A stretch of DNA of 64,000 nt from Rhodobacter sp. 24-YEA-8 (GCF_900105075.1 NZ_FNSK01000001.1:1625001-1689000); one strand, 5' to 3'; counted from the first letter of the stretch, positions 28,387 through 36,109 are shown. Notes: generated by a model not told the origin, from the letters alone. Numbers and translations: made by a program.

Positions 28387-28497
28387 CCGGTTCTGACGGC
28401 CGGTACAGCACAGCTCTCACCTACAGGCGGTTTCGGCACGACATCAGCGCCAATGTGACGCGCGGGCGCGTCCCGGAGCAAATGCGGGAGGTCGCCA

Positions 28498-28902
28498 ATG
28501 GGTGACCTCTCCCATGCCGTCCTGACGCAGATGATCTGGATCGTTGCCCGCGTGATCGGCGCTGGCACCATTGGGAGGCAGGATCTGGTCACTGCCTTCG
28601 GCATCAGCCAGTCTCAGGCTGCTATCGATTTCCGCTCATACCGCGCCATCAATCCCGACCGCCTTATGCATGACCGCCAGGCGCGCACCTATCTCGTTTC
28701 GCCGGGATCGCTTACGGCATATCCGACCGCCCTACGCACGCGCGTGATCCATGCCGTGCGGATGGTGATGGACCTGATCACCGACGGCAGTCAGCCCGCG
28801 AAACCTGCGCCGAGTTGCGCGCGCTGCGAGGACATGCGGTTTCTGGATAGCCACGTGATCCTTGAGCAGTGCCTGGACTGCAATCCGGAGATCCCGAAAT
28901 GA
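28498..28902 (+). CDS. Helix-turn-helix-like protein with C-terminal CxxC pairs
   Basis: 134 residues. The middle contains a likely helix-turn-helix, TIGRQDLVTAFGISQSQAAID, followed by FRSYRAINPDRLMHDRQART. The C-terminus has CARCEDMRF and QCLDCNPE, a probable zinc ribbon. It may be a regulator of the lost element. Like the frame after DUF4326 it begins with ATGGGTGA. Not assigned to a named family. Confidence 0.55.
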   Translation: MGDLSHAVLTQMIWIVARVIGAGTIGRQDLVTAFGISQSQAAIDFRSYRAINPDRLMHDRQARTYLVSPGSLTAYPTALRTRVIHAVRMVMDLITDGSQPAKPAPSCARCEDMRFLDSHVILEQCLDCNPEIPK

Positions 28903-28957
28903 CCCGGGCGAACTGCGCCCATCTGATGGTGAGGGAGGAAGCGGCGTAAGTGCTCCG

Positions 28958-29185
28958 ATGCAGTTCGTGATGATAGAGGCCGACCGACTTGACCGGATGG
29001 AGCGCAAGCTTGATGCCCCGACCGAGGCACTGAGGTCGTCAACCGTCATCCCGGCCCCAGAGTGGTGCCCAATTACCGAGGCCGCGAAGCGCAAGGGCGT
29101 AAGCACCACCACAATCGGACGCAAAATCGCCTTGGGTCTGATTGAGGCTCGTGGGAATGGCAAACTGAAGGAAGTTCGGATCTAG
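28958..29185 (+). CDS. Excisionase-like helix-turn-helix protein
   Basis: 75 residues. N-terminal MQFVMIEADRLDRMERKLDA helix, then a MerR/excisionase-type helix-turn-helix in WCPITEAAKRKGVSTTTIGR and a basic wing GNGKLKEVRI. It ends tail-to-tail with the integrase pseudogene, overlapping by 3-4 nt, and is a plausible excisionase or directionality factor. An upstream 16-codon frame (MTRANCAHLMVREEAA) overlaps the previous gene's stop and may be translated, but is too short to judge. Confidence 0.6.
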   Translation: MQFVMIEADRLDRMERKLDAPTEALRSSTVIPAPEWCPITEAAKRKGVSTTTIGRKIALGLIEARGNGKLKEVRI

Positions 29186-29721
29186 TCGAGTTTTTTGGCC
29201 AGATTTGCCGCGCTCTCATTGCAATAGGTCATGAGCATCTTCAGATCGCGATGCCCGACCATTCTCGCCAACTCCAGCACTCCTGGCTTTTTTGCCAGAT
29301 TGGTGATTGCCGCATGTCGGCTGTCGCGGAAGGTTAACCCCTTAACTCCAGCCCGATCCCGCAGCTTTCGTCAGAGCGCGTCCAGCTGCGCAGAATTCAG
29401 TCCGAACACAGGATCATGACGCCGCAGGCTTTCTATGATCCTGACCGCCTCACCGGAAAGTGGAACATCGCGGGGTCTGCCGATTTTGGTGCGCTCCAGC
29501 TTTGCAACGCGTGTTGTGAGATCAATCTTTTCCCACCGCAGACCAACGATTTCTCCGGCGCGCATCGCGGTCTCGGTTGCAAATCTGAAAGCGAGGAAGG
29601 TCCTCGCCGTGGCCTTTTTCAGATCATCACCCGCCGAGAAAGCGAAGACCGCCGCCCTGCGGGCACCCAGGCGGTTAATTTGGGCCCGCCATTTGTCTCG
29701 ATATTTTCTGATCGATGCCAT
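29182..29721 (-). pseudogene. Broken tyrosine integrase next to tRNA-Leu
   Basis: Phage-type tyrosine recombinase with three defects. The N-terminus MASIRKYRDKWRAQI is followed after about 24 residues by the catalytic domain, so most of the arm- and core-binding region is deleted. An in-frame TGA at 29371-29373 follows SAQLDAL, probably a former TGG, and the frame then continues as RKLRDRAGVKGLTF to a TAG. The box II sequence reads FRDSRHAA where FHDxRH is expected, so the catalytic histidine is Arg. The first Arg (AMRAGEIVGLRW) and MVGHRDLKML survive. It is 139 nt downstream of tRNA-Leu(UAA). Confidence 0.88.
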
Positions 29722-29818
29722 GATGACGCACAGTGCGTTATTTGTGCGTTAATGGATGCCTCGTTTTGCACATCTCAGGCAATCAGAAAATTGCAGACCA
29801 ATCCGGAAGCATTGATTT

Positions 29819-29844
29819 TAAAAGAAAAAGCGCCCCAAGGCGCT
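29819..29844 (-). terminator. Terminator downstream of tRNA-Leu
   Basis: On the minus strand AGCGCC-TTGG-GGCGCT is followed by TTTTTCTTTT, 16 nt past the tRNA 3' end. Confidence 0.85.
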
Positions 29845-29860
29845 CATTGCTTTGTAAGTG

Positions 29861-30213
29861 TGGTGCGGACGACGGGTCTCGAACCCGTAATTCCTTTCGG
29901 AAGGCAGATTTTCATCCCACTTCGGCTTTCGCCGCCGCCGGTTTCCCGGCGTTCGTGGGCTGGACTGTCCCTTTGCCATGGCCGCCGGGTCGCCCGCAAA
30001 AGGCTTTCCGAAGGCTACAGGCACCACCCGTCCAGTCTCTACACCTTCCCCGGCATAGTCGCGCCGGGGCTTGGCTCGGGATTGGCGTAGGAGCCTGCCT
30101 CACGGCCTGCCCCCTTAGCTTTCCCCGAATTTGAGCGGTTCTGCACCGCAGGTTTCCCCACGGGCACTCCAATTGTCAAAGTCTGCTGCGTATACCAGTT
30201 TCGCCACGTCCGC
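29861..30213 (-). tRNA. tRNA-Leu(TAA) gene interrupted by a group I intron
   Basis: The two exons make a complete 87-nt class II tRNA. The 5' exon (30213-30179, 35 nt) starts GCGGACGTGG and ends GCAGACTT; the 3' exon (29912-29861, 52 nt) starts AAAATCTGCC and ends with CCA. Joined, acceptor stem GCGGACG/CGTCCGC, anticodon arm GCAGA-CTTAAAA-TCTGC with anticodon TAA, long variable arm TTCC-GAAA-GGAA, and T arm ACGGG-TTCGAGA-CCCGT are all perfect. The break lies after the first anticodon base (U34), the same place as in cyanobacterial tRNA-Leu(UAA) genes. A plain tRNA search would see two useless halves here. Confidence 0.9.
29913..30178 (-). ncRNA. Group I intron (IC3-like) in the tRNA-Leu anticodon loop
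   Basis: 266-nt intron between exons. It ends in G, as group I introns do, and the last exon base before it is U. A P1 helix can form between exon ACUU and the intron GAGU (nine bases into it), with U-G at the splice site. Core segments match group IC3 tRNA introns of Azoarcus and Anabaena: TCAAATTCGG-GGAAAGCTAAG, AATCCCGAGCCAAGC, AAGGTGTAGAGACT-GGACGG and AAGGGACAGTCCAG. P7 pairs GACTG (30037-30033) with CAGTC (29967-29963). There is no room for a homing endonuclease gene, so it probably self-splices but is not mobile by itself. Confidence 0.88.
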
Positions 30214-30401
30214 CCGGGCCCAAACGGGGCCGGTTGCGCCTCAATACACGGGCGGGCGCGATTCGACAGCCCCGCAGTTATCCCCACTGTCACTGCATCG
30301 CCTATCGCGCCGCAGATTGACAGCGCGCGCCTCCGTCCCTTTATTTGCCAGAGATCCGGAGGCGAGACCCCGCCGTGAGACCCAGAAGGAGGCAGACTGT
30401 C

Positions 30402-30689
30402 ATGGCCGATTTTACCATAGGGAAAGAGATCACCGACCGGGGAGGCCGTTTTGTCATCTATAAGGAGGGCGAAGTGGCAGAGCTGACCTTCACCCGCCGC
30501 GCGCCGGACCTGGTCTCTGCTGATCATACCGGTGTGCCGGATGCCTTTCGCGGCACTGGTGCCGGCAAGGCCCTGGTCGAGGCGCTGATCTCCGATGCAA
30601 AAGCGAACAATTACCGCATCATGCCGCTTTGCAGCTTTGTTGACGCACAGCGTCGCCGTCACCCGGAATGGGCCGATCTCTTCGTCTGA
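30402..30689 (+). CDS. GNAT-family N-acetyltransferase, YjdJ-like
   Basis: 95-residue minimal acetyltransferase of the YjdJ/Gcn5-related group (PF14542-like). Elements: FVIYKEGEVAELTFTRR, DHTGVPDAFRGTGAGKALVEAL (acetyl-CoA binding R-G-x-G-x-G/A) and the terminal IMPLCSFVDAQRRRHPEW with the Cys and Tyr/Phe region of this group. The start ATG is preceded by AAGGAGG. Convergent with the transglycosylase gene. Confidence 0.9.
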   Translation: MADFTIGKEITDRGGRFVIYKEGEVAELTFTRRAPDLVSADHTGVPDAFRGTGAGKALVEALISDAKANNYRIMPLCSFVDAQRRRHPEWADLFV

Positions 30690-30706
30690 ACCTCAGCGCC
30701 CGTCCT

Positions 30707-31585
30707 TCATCCCCCCGTCGCCGACAAAACGCGGAAAACGCAAGGATCGGTGACCAGTTCCGGCGGGGTCTGGCAGAGGCCCTGCGCGACCTGCCAGGCC
30801 GCGAGCACCTTGGGCACGTAGTCGCGGGTTTCGGCATAGGGGGGCACGCCACCATTCTTGCGCACCGCCCCCTCGCCCGCATTATAGGCCGCCAGCGCCA
30901 TCAGCGGATCATTGTTGAATTCATCGAGCAGCCAGTCGAGATAGGCGACACCGCCTTTGATATTCTGCACCGGATCGGTGGAATCAGTGACGCCAAAGCG
31001 GGTGGCGGTCGCGGGGATCAGTTGCATCAGCCCCACCGCCCCCGCGGAAGAGACGGCATCCTTGCGCCCGGCACTTTCGATCCCCATCACCGCCAGAACC
31101 AGCGCGGGTGAGACATCGGTCCCGACCGTCGCAATCAGGATATCGCGGCCATAGGTTTCGGCAATGGTCTGCATCGACTGCATCCGGGGCGCCTTCACCG
31201 AGGCCCCGCCCGGTCCTTTGGTCAGCGCCGCCATCGCGTCCGGAAAACGCCCGGCAGAGCTGTTAAGATCCGACGGAATCACATCCCAATACCAGGCGTA
31301 ATTCGATTTCGGGCCAGGTCCGGGCGTGACATCGCCGTCTATGCCCTGCTCGATCGGTGCCAGCGGGCGCTCTTCATGTTGCAATGCCGGGTCCTTCCAG
31401 GCGGTCGCGGCCAGGCGGCGCGCCTGTTCCACCGGATCGATCTGTACCGTGATCCGCTTGCCGGGCAGCGAGTCGCCGACCTTCACCCTCCGGAAGGTGA
31501 AATCCTCCTGCTCAGCGCGCCCGGCCCCGGGAATCGCCAGCAAAACCAGAGCCACCGCCAGGGTGCCTGAGACTCGACGCGTCAT
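30707..31585 (-). CDS. Lytic transglycosylase, SLT-domain
   Basis: Periplasmic murein lytic transglycosylase. 292 residues with a signal peptide (MTRRVSGTLAVALVLLAIPGAGRA) and a C-terminal SLT domain: catalytic Glu in VMGIESAGRKD, GAVGLMQLIPATATRFGV, the NIKGGVAYLDWLLDEF helix and ALAAYNAGEGAV. The N-terminal 130 residues are not a known domain. It lies next to the tad locus and could open the wall for pilus passage, but it is transcribed in the opposite direction. Confidence 0.9.
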   Translation of the reverse strand: MTRRVSGTLAVALVLLAIPGAGRAEQEDFTFRRVKVGDSLPGKRITVQIDPVEQARRLAATAWKDPALQHEERPLAPIEQGIDGDVTPGPGPKSNYAWYWDVIPSDLNSSAGRFPDAMAALTKGPGGASVKAPRMQSMQTIAETYGRDILIATVGTDVSPALVLAVMGIESAGRKDAVSSAGAVGLMQLIPATATRFGVTDSTDPVQNIKGGVAYLDWLLDEFNNDPLMALAAYNAGEGAVRKNGGVPPYAETRDYVPKVLAAWQVAQGLCQTPPELVTDPCVFRVLSATGG

Positions 31586-31958
31586 TTCGGATGCCTGCTC
31601 TTCTTATTTTTCTGAGAGAATCGCAGAGATCTCTGCTCTGGCAAAGCAGAAAAGCAGGTCAAAAAAGGCAAAACTGCCCCAATTGATCGAAATGCAACGC
31701 AGTTTGCCGGCGGAAATTAATCAAATAGGCCAGAATCAGAATTACAAAAATCACAAAAAAACATCACGTTAACGCAATATCAGCCAGGCCACTGCTCCTG
31801 CTGCGAAAATGCCCTCACCTCATCCAAAAGCTGCCACGATCAGGGGGCTATATGCACTCATCCCGAACGGAAGAGACGGACCGGAACAGAGGCCGACCGA
31901 CAGACACCGTGGCGGAGATGAACAGAAAACATGAGCACCTTTTGAAAGGGACAGACCA
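31586..31958. other. Intergenic region upstream of the tad locus
   Basis: 373 nt, more AT-rich than its surroundings (several A tracts near 31660-31770). It must hold the divergent promoters of the transglycosylase and the first pilin gene, but I see no convincing -35/-10 pair. A ribosome site GAAAGGGA precedes the pilin ATG by 6 nt. No RNA gene recognised. Confidence 0.5.
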
Positions 31959-32180
31959 ATGAACGCTATGAATTTCATCAAAGACGAAGACGGCGCAGTC
32001 ACCGTTGACTGGGTTGTGCTGACCGCTGCTATCGTCGGTCTCGGCCTGCTGGTTATGAACGCTGTACGCCCGGCCATCTCGGGCCTCGCAACCGATATCG
32101 CCGCAGAAGTCACCGCAACCGGCGAATGGATGACCGGCGAAGGCCGCACCGGCGGCGGCGGCGGCGGCGAAGAGCAATAA
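31959..32180 (+). CDS. Prepilin-like protein 1 of the tad locus
   Basis: 73 residues: short charged leader MNAMNFIKDEDG, then AVTVDWVVLTAAIVGLGLLV. This has the layout of Flp-type prepilins: Gly just before the cleavage point, an acidic residue at +5 (Asp rather than Glu), an aromatic at +6 (Trp rather than Tyr) and a hydrophobic helix. The C-terminus is unusual, GRTGGGGGGEEQ. It is likely processed by the TadV-like peptidase encoded 10 kb downstream. It could be the major pilin of this locus or a pseudopilin. Confidence 0.7.
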   Translation: MNAMNFIKDEDGAVTVDWVVLTAAIVGLGLLVMNAVRPAISGLATDIAAEVTATGEWMTGEGRTGGGGGGEEQ

Positions 32181-32222
32181 TCCGGATAGTCTGGCATAAC
32201 GCCTGACTGGACTGAAATCAGA

Positions 32223-32244
32223 CCGCGCCCTTTCCGGGGCGCGG
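32223..32244 (+). terminator. Hairpin after the first prepilin gene
   Basis: CCGCGCCC and GGGCGCGG arms close a short loop 43 nt past the stop. No U tract follows, so this may be an mRNA-stabilising hairpin or weak terminator, allowing higher expression of the pilin than of downstream genes. Confidence 0.35.
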
Positions 32245-32468
32245 ACGCTCCATGTTTAAAGTGCGGCCGGTAAGATCACTGGCGGGGATGTGGCACACAG
32301 ACAGCGGATGAACAGATCCACCGGTCAGCGTAAACTGCGCAGCAATTTCCTGCACATTTCATGATTTTGCTGCAATATGGCCGCCATCGTCAGGCATGCG
32401 CAGCGCTGCCCTGCCAGGAGCACCAAGACCCGGCAGAAATCACGTCAGAACCCTTGGGGAGACGCATT

Positions 32469-32678
32469 ATGACCAAAGCGGTTGAAGCTTTCGTCAGGAG
32501 CGAGAACGGGGCTGTTACTGTCGACTGGGTTGTCCTGACGGCTGCGGTCTGCGCGCTGAATATGGTCGTGCTCTTTGCACCTGCCCGCGAGGCGATCGTT
32601 GATCTGCTGGCACAGGTGGCAGAATCGATCGGGATTGTGAGCCAGGATTTGCAGGAAGCCGGCAATCGGGATGGGTAG
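32469..32678 (+). CDS. Prepilin-like protein 2 of the tad locus
   Basis: 69 residues, paralogue of the first: leader MTKAVEAFVRSENG followed by AVTVDWVVLTAAVCALNMVV, with the GAVTVDWVVLTAA block identical in both. The mature C-terminal half (ESIGIVSQDLQEAGNRDG) differs. The start is the ATG after GGGGAGACGC; the longer open frame upstream is not protein-like. The two may be major and minor pilins. Confidence 0.7.
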   Translation: MTKAVEAFVRSENGAVTVDWVVLTAAVCALNMVVLFAPAREAIVDLLAQVAESIGIVSQDLQEAGNRDG

Positions 32679-32736
32679 ACGGGGGTCGGCAGGCGGTGAG
32701 ATCTGCGATCCTGCACCTATTGTATAAGAGGTAACA

Positions 32737-33570
32737 ATGCGAGCGATCTTCGGCCTCGTCCTTATCATCGGCGTCGCCCTGGCGGGCTTTGCCGTCTACA
32801 TGGCGCAGGGCTATATTCAGAGTAACGAGATCAGGATGAATGCGGCCCTGGAGCGCGAGCGCCAGACCGGCAAGCTGGTTCAGGTCTTCGCGCTTAAAAA
32901 ACCTGTGAAATATGGCGACGGCATCCTGAAAGACAATGTCCAGCTGGTCTGGGTCCAGGAAAAGCTCATGCCGCCGGCGGCCTATACCGATGGCGACGTC
33001 CTCTTCCCCCCTAACGCCACCAAGCCGCGTTTCGCAATGCGCTCGATGGAAACCAATGAAATCCTGCTGAGCACGCGCCTGACCGAACCGGGCCAGGTCG
33101 CCGGGCTTGCCGGCAAACTTGAGCCGGGAATGAGCGCCTTCCAGGTGCGCGTAAGCGCCGCCTCCGGTGTGGCGGGCTTTGTGATGCCCGAAGATCTGAT
33201 CGACATCTACTGGACCGGTGCCAGCGGCTCGGGCGAGATCACCCAACTGATCGAAAGCGCCATGCGCGTGATCGCGGTCGATTCCGCCATCGATCAGTCA
33301 GAAGCCCGCTCGGGCACGGCCAGAACCATCACTGTCGCGGTCTCGCGCGAACAGGTCGCCCGTCTGGCACAGGCACAGGCCTCCGGACGTCTCACCATGT
33401 CGGTGGTCAGCGGACCCGCTGCCTCAGATACCGCAAAGGTTGAAATCAACCGCGATCAGCTTCTGGGCATCGAAGCCCGGCAGGTCGTCGAAGTCGCGCA
33501 ACCTTGCTACCGCACGACCCGCAAAGGAACGGAAGTTGTCAGGGAAGAGATCGCCTGCGCGACCAACTGA
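32737..33570 (+). CDS. cpaB: Flp pilus assembly protein CpaB/RcpC
   Basis: 277-residue periplasmic protein anchored by an N-terminal helix (IFGLVLIIGVALAGFAVYMA). A SAF-like domain follows (VKYGDGILKDNVQLVWV), then the RcpC domain with GFVMPEDLIDIYWTG and ITVAVSREQVARLAQAQASG. It is the first conserved gene of the tad operon; CpaB is thought to help the secretin. The C-terminus has a Cys pair (QPCYRTT and EEIACATN) that could form a disulfide. Confidence 0.92.
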   Translation: MRAIFGLVLIIGVALAGFAVYMAQGYIQSNEIRMNAALERERQTGKLVQVFALKKPVKYGDGILKDNVQLVWVQEKLMPPAAYTDGDVLFPPNATKPRFAMRSMETNEILLSTRLTEPGQVAGLAGKLEPGMSAFQVRVSAASGVAGFVMPEDLIDIYWTGASGSGEITQLIESAMRVIAVDSAIDQSEARSGTARTITVAVSREQVARLAQAQASGRLTMSVVSGPAASDTAKVEINRDQLLGIEARQVVEVAQPCYRTTRKGTEVVREEIACATN

Positions 33571-33672
33571 TCTGAAAACTCGACCAGGGCCGCGCGAATG
33601 CGCGGCCTCAGCCATACCGCATCTGGGGGATACTTTACTGCTGTGTACCTGGAACTGCCCGTCTGTTGCAGG

Positions 33673-33681
33673 TTATCCACA
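33673..33681 (+). promoter_or_regulatory. Perfect consensus DnaA box
   Basis: TTATCCACA matches the strong Escherichia coli DnaA box exactly, in the 227-nt gap before cpaC. A 9-mer can occur by chance; a single copy does not make an origin. The gap also contains the A-rich GATTATTGCAAAAAAATCC. Confidence 0.35.
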
Positions 33682-33797
33682 TAAGAAAAACGCTCCAAGA
33701 GTTTGATTATTGCAAAAAAATCCATCTTCCGGCACTTTAGGACGATGTAAGGGCGCAAAGACCCACATAACGAGGCGTGGTCGAAAGGGCAGATCAC

Positions 33798-35207
33798 ATG
33801 AGCATTAAGACCAAAGTTGCGGCCGGTATTTTCGGCCTTGCAGTCGCGGTGTCGGTTGTTCCGGTTTCCGCTGAAGTGTTGCGTGTGATGTCCGGTCAGG
33901 CATCAGGCGCGTTGAATGTACCGATGAACCGCGCGGTCGTTGTCGAAAGTGATGTTCCCTTCGCGGAGCTCTCGATTGCCAATCCGGGAATTGCCGATAT
34001 CTCGACGATCTCTGACCGTACGATTTATGTTCTTGGCAAAGCACCCGGGCGCACCACGCTCACCCTGCTGTCGGCGGAGGGCAAGCTCATCTCGAATGTG
34101 GATGTGCATGTCACCCCCGATATCGCCGAATTCAAAGAGCGCCTGGCGCAGATCCTGCCAAATGAGAAAATCGAGGTGCGGACCGCCAATGACGGGATCG
34201 TGCTCTCGGGCACCATCAGCTCGGCTGCCCGGCTTGACCGCGCGCTGGATCTGGCCAGGCGCTATGCGCCGGACCGGGTCTCGAACCTCATGGTCGTGGG
34301 CGGCACACAGCAGGTCATGCTGAAAGTGCGTTTCGCCGAGATGCAGCGCTCGGTCTCGAAAGGGATTTCGGCATCGATGGCCACCGCTGGCAATAGCGGG
34401 AACTGGAACGGTGGGACCATCTCGGGCAGCAACGGGAATGTTAATAACATTATCGGCGGCGGTCTTGTGACCACGGCAGCCCAGGGTGCACTCGGCCTTG
34501 GTTTCTCCTCGGGCTCCTTCCAGCTTGGCGTCCTGCTCGAGGCGCTGGAATCGAAGGGCATGGTCCGCACGCTTGCGGAACCGAACCTGACGGCATTGTC
34601 GGGCCAGGAAGCTCGCTTCCTGGCAGGTGGCGAATATCCGATCCCTGTCATGCAAAGCGGAAGCGGCACGGGCGCCAATTCGATCACCGTCGAATACAAA
34701 CCCTTTGGTGTCGAGCTGAACTTCACCCCCTATGTGGTGGATGGCGATATCATCAACCTGCAGATCAACGCGGCTGTCAGCTCGATCGACACCACGGTTT
34801 CGGTTCCGACCGGCGCGGGCGGCCAGATCAACGGCTTCAAACGCCGCGAGACCACGACCACTGTGGAAATGCGCGACGGTGACAGCTTTGCCATCGCGGG
34901 TCTTTTGCAGGATGATTTCCGCAACTCGGCCAGCCAGGTTCCGTGGATCGGCGATGTTCCGATCCTTGGTGCCCTGTTCCGCTCGACGGATTTCCAGCGC
35001 AACCAGTCGGAACTGGTGATCATCGTCACGCCGCATCTTGTTTCGCCGGTGAAAGGCGAGGCCCTTGCCCTGCCAACGGACCGCGTCCGTATCCCGACCG
35101 AGAGCGAAATGTTCCTCTACGGAGATATAGCCAAGCCCGCCAGGGGCGCCGCCGGTGAAGTGGCCCGGCAGGACTTTTCGTCTTCCTACGGCTATGTGAT
35201 GGAGTGA
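33798..35207 (+). CDS. cpaC: Tad secretin CpaC/RcpA
   Basis: Outer-membrane secretin for the Flp pilus. 469 residues with signal peptide (IFGLAVAVSVVPVSAEVL), an N-terminal pilus-secretin domain (NRAVVVESDVPFAELSIANP, TIYVLGKAPGRTTLTLL), BON-like GIVLSGTISSAARLDRAL, and the secretin core with GMVRTLAEPNLTALSGQEA, FLAGGEYPIPV and VPWIGDVPILGALFRS. The start ATG follows AAAGGGC; seven upstream codons are open but less likely. Confidence 0.95.
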   Translation: MSIKTKVAAGIFGLAVAVSVVPVSAEVLRVMSGQASGALNVPMNRAVVVESDVPFAELSIANPGIADISTISDRTIYVLGKAPGRTTLTLLSAEGKLISNVDVHVTPDIAEFKERLAQILPNEKIEVRTANDGIVLSGTISSAARLDRALDLARRYAPDRVSNLMVVGGTQQVMLKVRFAEMQRSVSKGISASMATAGNSGNWNGGTISGSNGNVNNIIGGGLVTTAAQGALGLGFSSGSFQLGVLLEALESKGMVRTLAEPNLTALSGQEARFLAGGEYPIPVMQSGSGTGANSITVEYKPFGVELNFTPYVVDGDIINLQINAAVSSIDTTVSVPTGAGGQINGFKRRETTTTVEMRDGDSFAIAGLLQDDFRNSASQVPWIGDVPILGALFRSTDFQRNQSELVIIVTPHLVSPVKGEALALPTDRVRIPTESEMFLYGDIAKPARGAAGEVARQDFSSSYGYVME

Positions 35208-35211
35208 GCCG

Positions 35212-35868
35212 ATGCGCATGACCCCCTCCACGCTCCTCGCCTCTGTCTGCGTGTTGTCGCTGGCCGCCTGCGGCGCCAGTGCCAACCGCGAGCTTGGCGC
35301 TCAGGTCGATACCGGCAGTTTCGGCAATTCGACCATGCATAATGCACTGATCCAGACCGGTCAGATGGATTATACCATTGCCCTGGCACAGCGCTTTGCC
35401 GCCGAAGTCCCCGATACCGTGACCTTCGCCTTCAACTCGGCGCAGCTGACACGGGAAGCGACGGCCATCCTCGACAGGCAGGCGAATTTCATCCGCCAGT
35501 TCCCCGAAGTGCGCTTCAAGGTCTTTGGTCATACCGACCTCGTCGGCAGCCAGGGCTACAATAAAAAGCTCGGCCAGCAGCGCGCCAATGCAGTCGTGGC
35601 CTATCTCGTCTCGCGTGGCGTGTCGAAATCACGCCTCCAGGCCGTGGTCAGCTTTGGCAAGACGCGCCCGCTGATCCAGACCAATGCGCCGGAAGAACGC
35701 AATCGCCGCACCGTCACCGAGGTGTCGGGATTTGTGAAATCGAACCCGATGGTGCTGAACGGCAAATATGCCGAGATCGTCTGGCGCACCTATTCGCGGG
35801 AATCGGCAGCGCGCGATCATGGCGGCACGACCGGCACCGTTTCCGAGGTTGCAGGTTCCGGCGGCTGA
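35212..35868 (+). CDS. OmpA-family lipoprotein in the CpaD position
   Basis: 218 residues with lipobox LAAC (Cys20) and a C-terminal OmpA-like peptidoglycan-binding domain: FAFNSAQLTREATAILDRQA, FKVFGHTDLVGSQGYN and LGQQRANAVVAYLVSRGV. It starts 5 nt after cpaC and takes the place where other tad loci encode CpaD/RcpB, so it likely ties the secretin to the cell wall. A strong terminator follows. Confidence 0.88.
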   Translation: MRMTPSTLLASVCVLSLAACGASANRELGAQVDTGSFGNSTMHNALIQTGQMDYTIALAQRFAAEVPDTVTFAFNSAQLTREATAILDRQANFIRQFPEVRFKVFGHTDLVGSQGYNKKLGQQRANAVVAYLVSRGVSKSRLQAVVSFGKTRPLIQTNAPEERNRRTVTEVSGFVKSNPMVLNGKYAEIVWRTYSRESAARDHGGTTGTVSEVAGSGG

Positions 35869-35889
35869 GGCGGTTCCACCCAGGATTGC

Positions 35890-35923
35890 AAAGGCCGGGC
35901 TTTCGCCCGGCCTTTTGTTTTTT
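35890..35923 (+). terminator. Terminator after the ompA-like gene
   Basis: AAAGGCCGGGC-TTTC-GCCCGGCCTTT, 11 bp, followed by TGTTTTTTC. It divides the tad locus into an upstream (pilin, cpaBC, ompA) and a downstream (cpaE onward) unit. Confidence 0.9.
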
Positions 35924-36109
35924 CAGACCGCGAATGACCAAAGATTGACGCTATTTCGGCCCCAATCTCGCCCAACTCACCAGGCAAATTGCTGCAATGA
36001 GAACGGTGTGCGGCCAATTCCGCGCGCGGCGTCTTTGGGGCTTTCTGCGTCTGGCCAAAATCCGGCGCGCGATTTCCCGATGACGCAGGGCAGAACAACG
36101 TGAGGCGAG

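Noticed and set aside
28095..28505. 136-codon frame starting MGDRIFMHNG
   Set aside because: Overlaps a more convincing 61-residue helical protein in another frame; composition unlike protein after residue 40. Only its two end junctions were kept as a finding.
29861..29912. A lone degenerate tRNA 3' half (att-site duplicate)
   Set aside because: At first it looked like a partial tRNA left by integration. The matching 5' half at 30179-30213 with a group I intron core between them shows a complete, interrupted gene.
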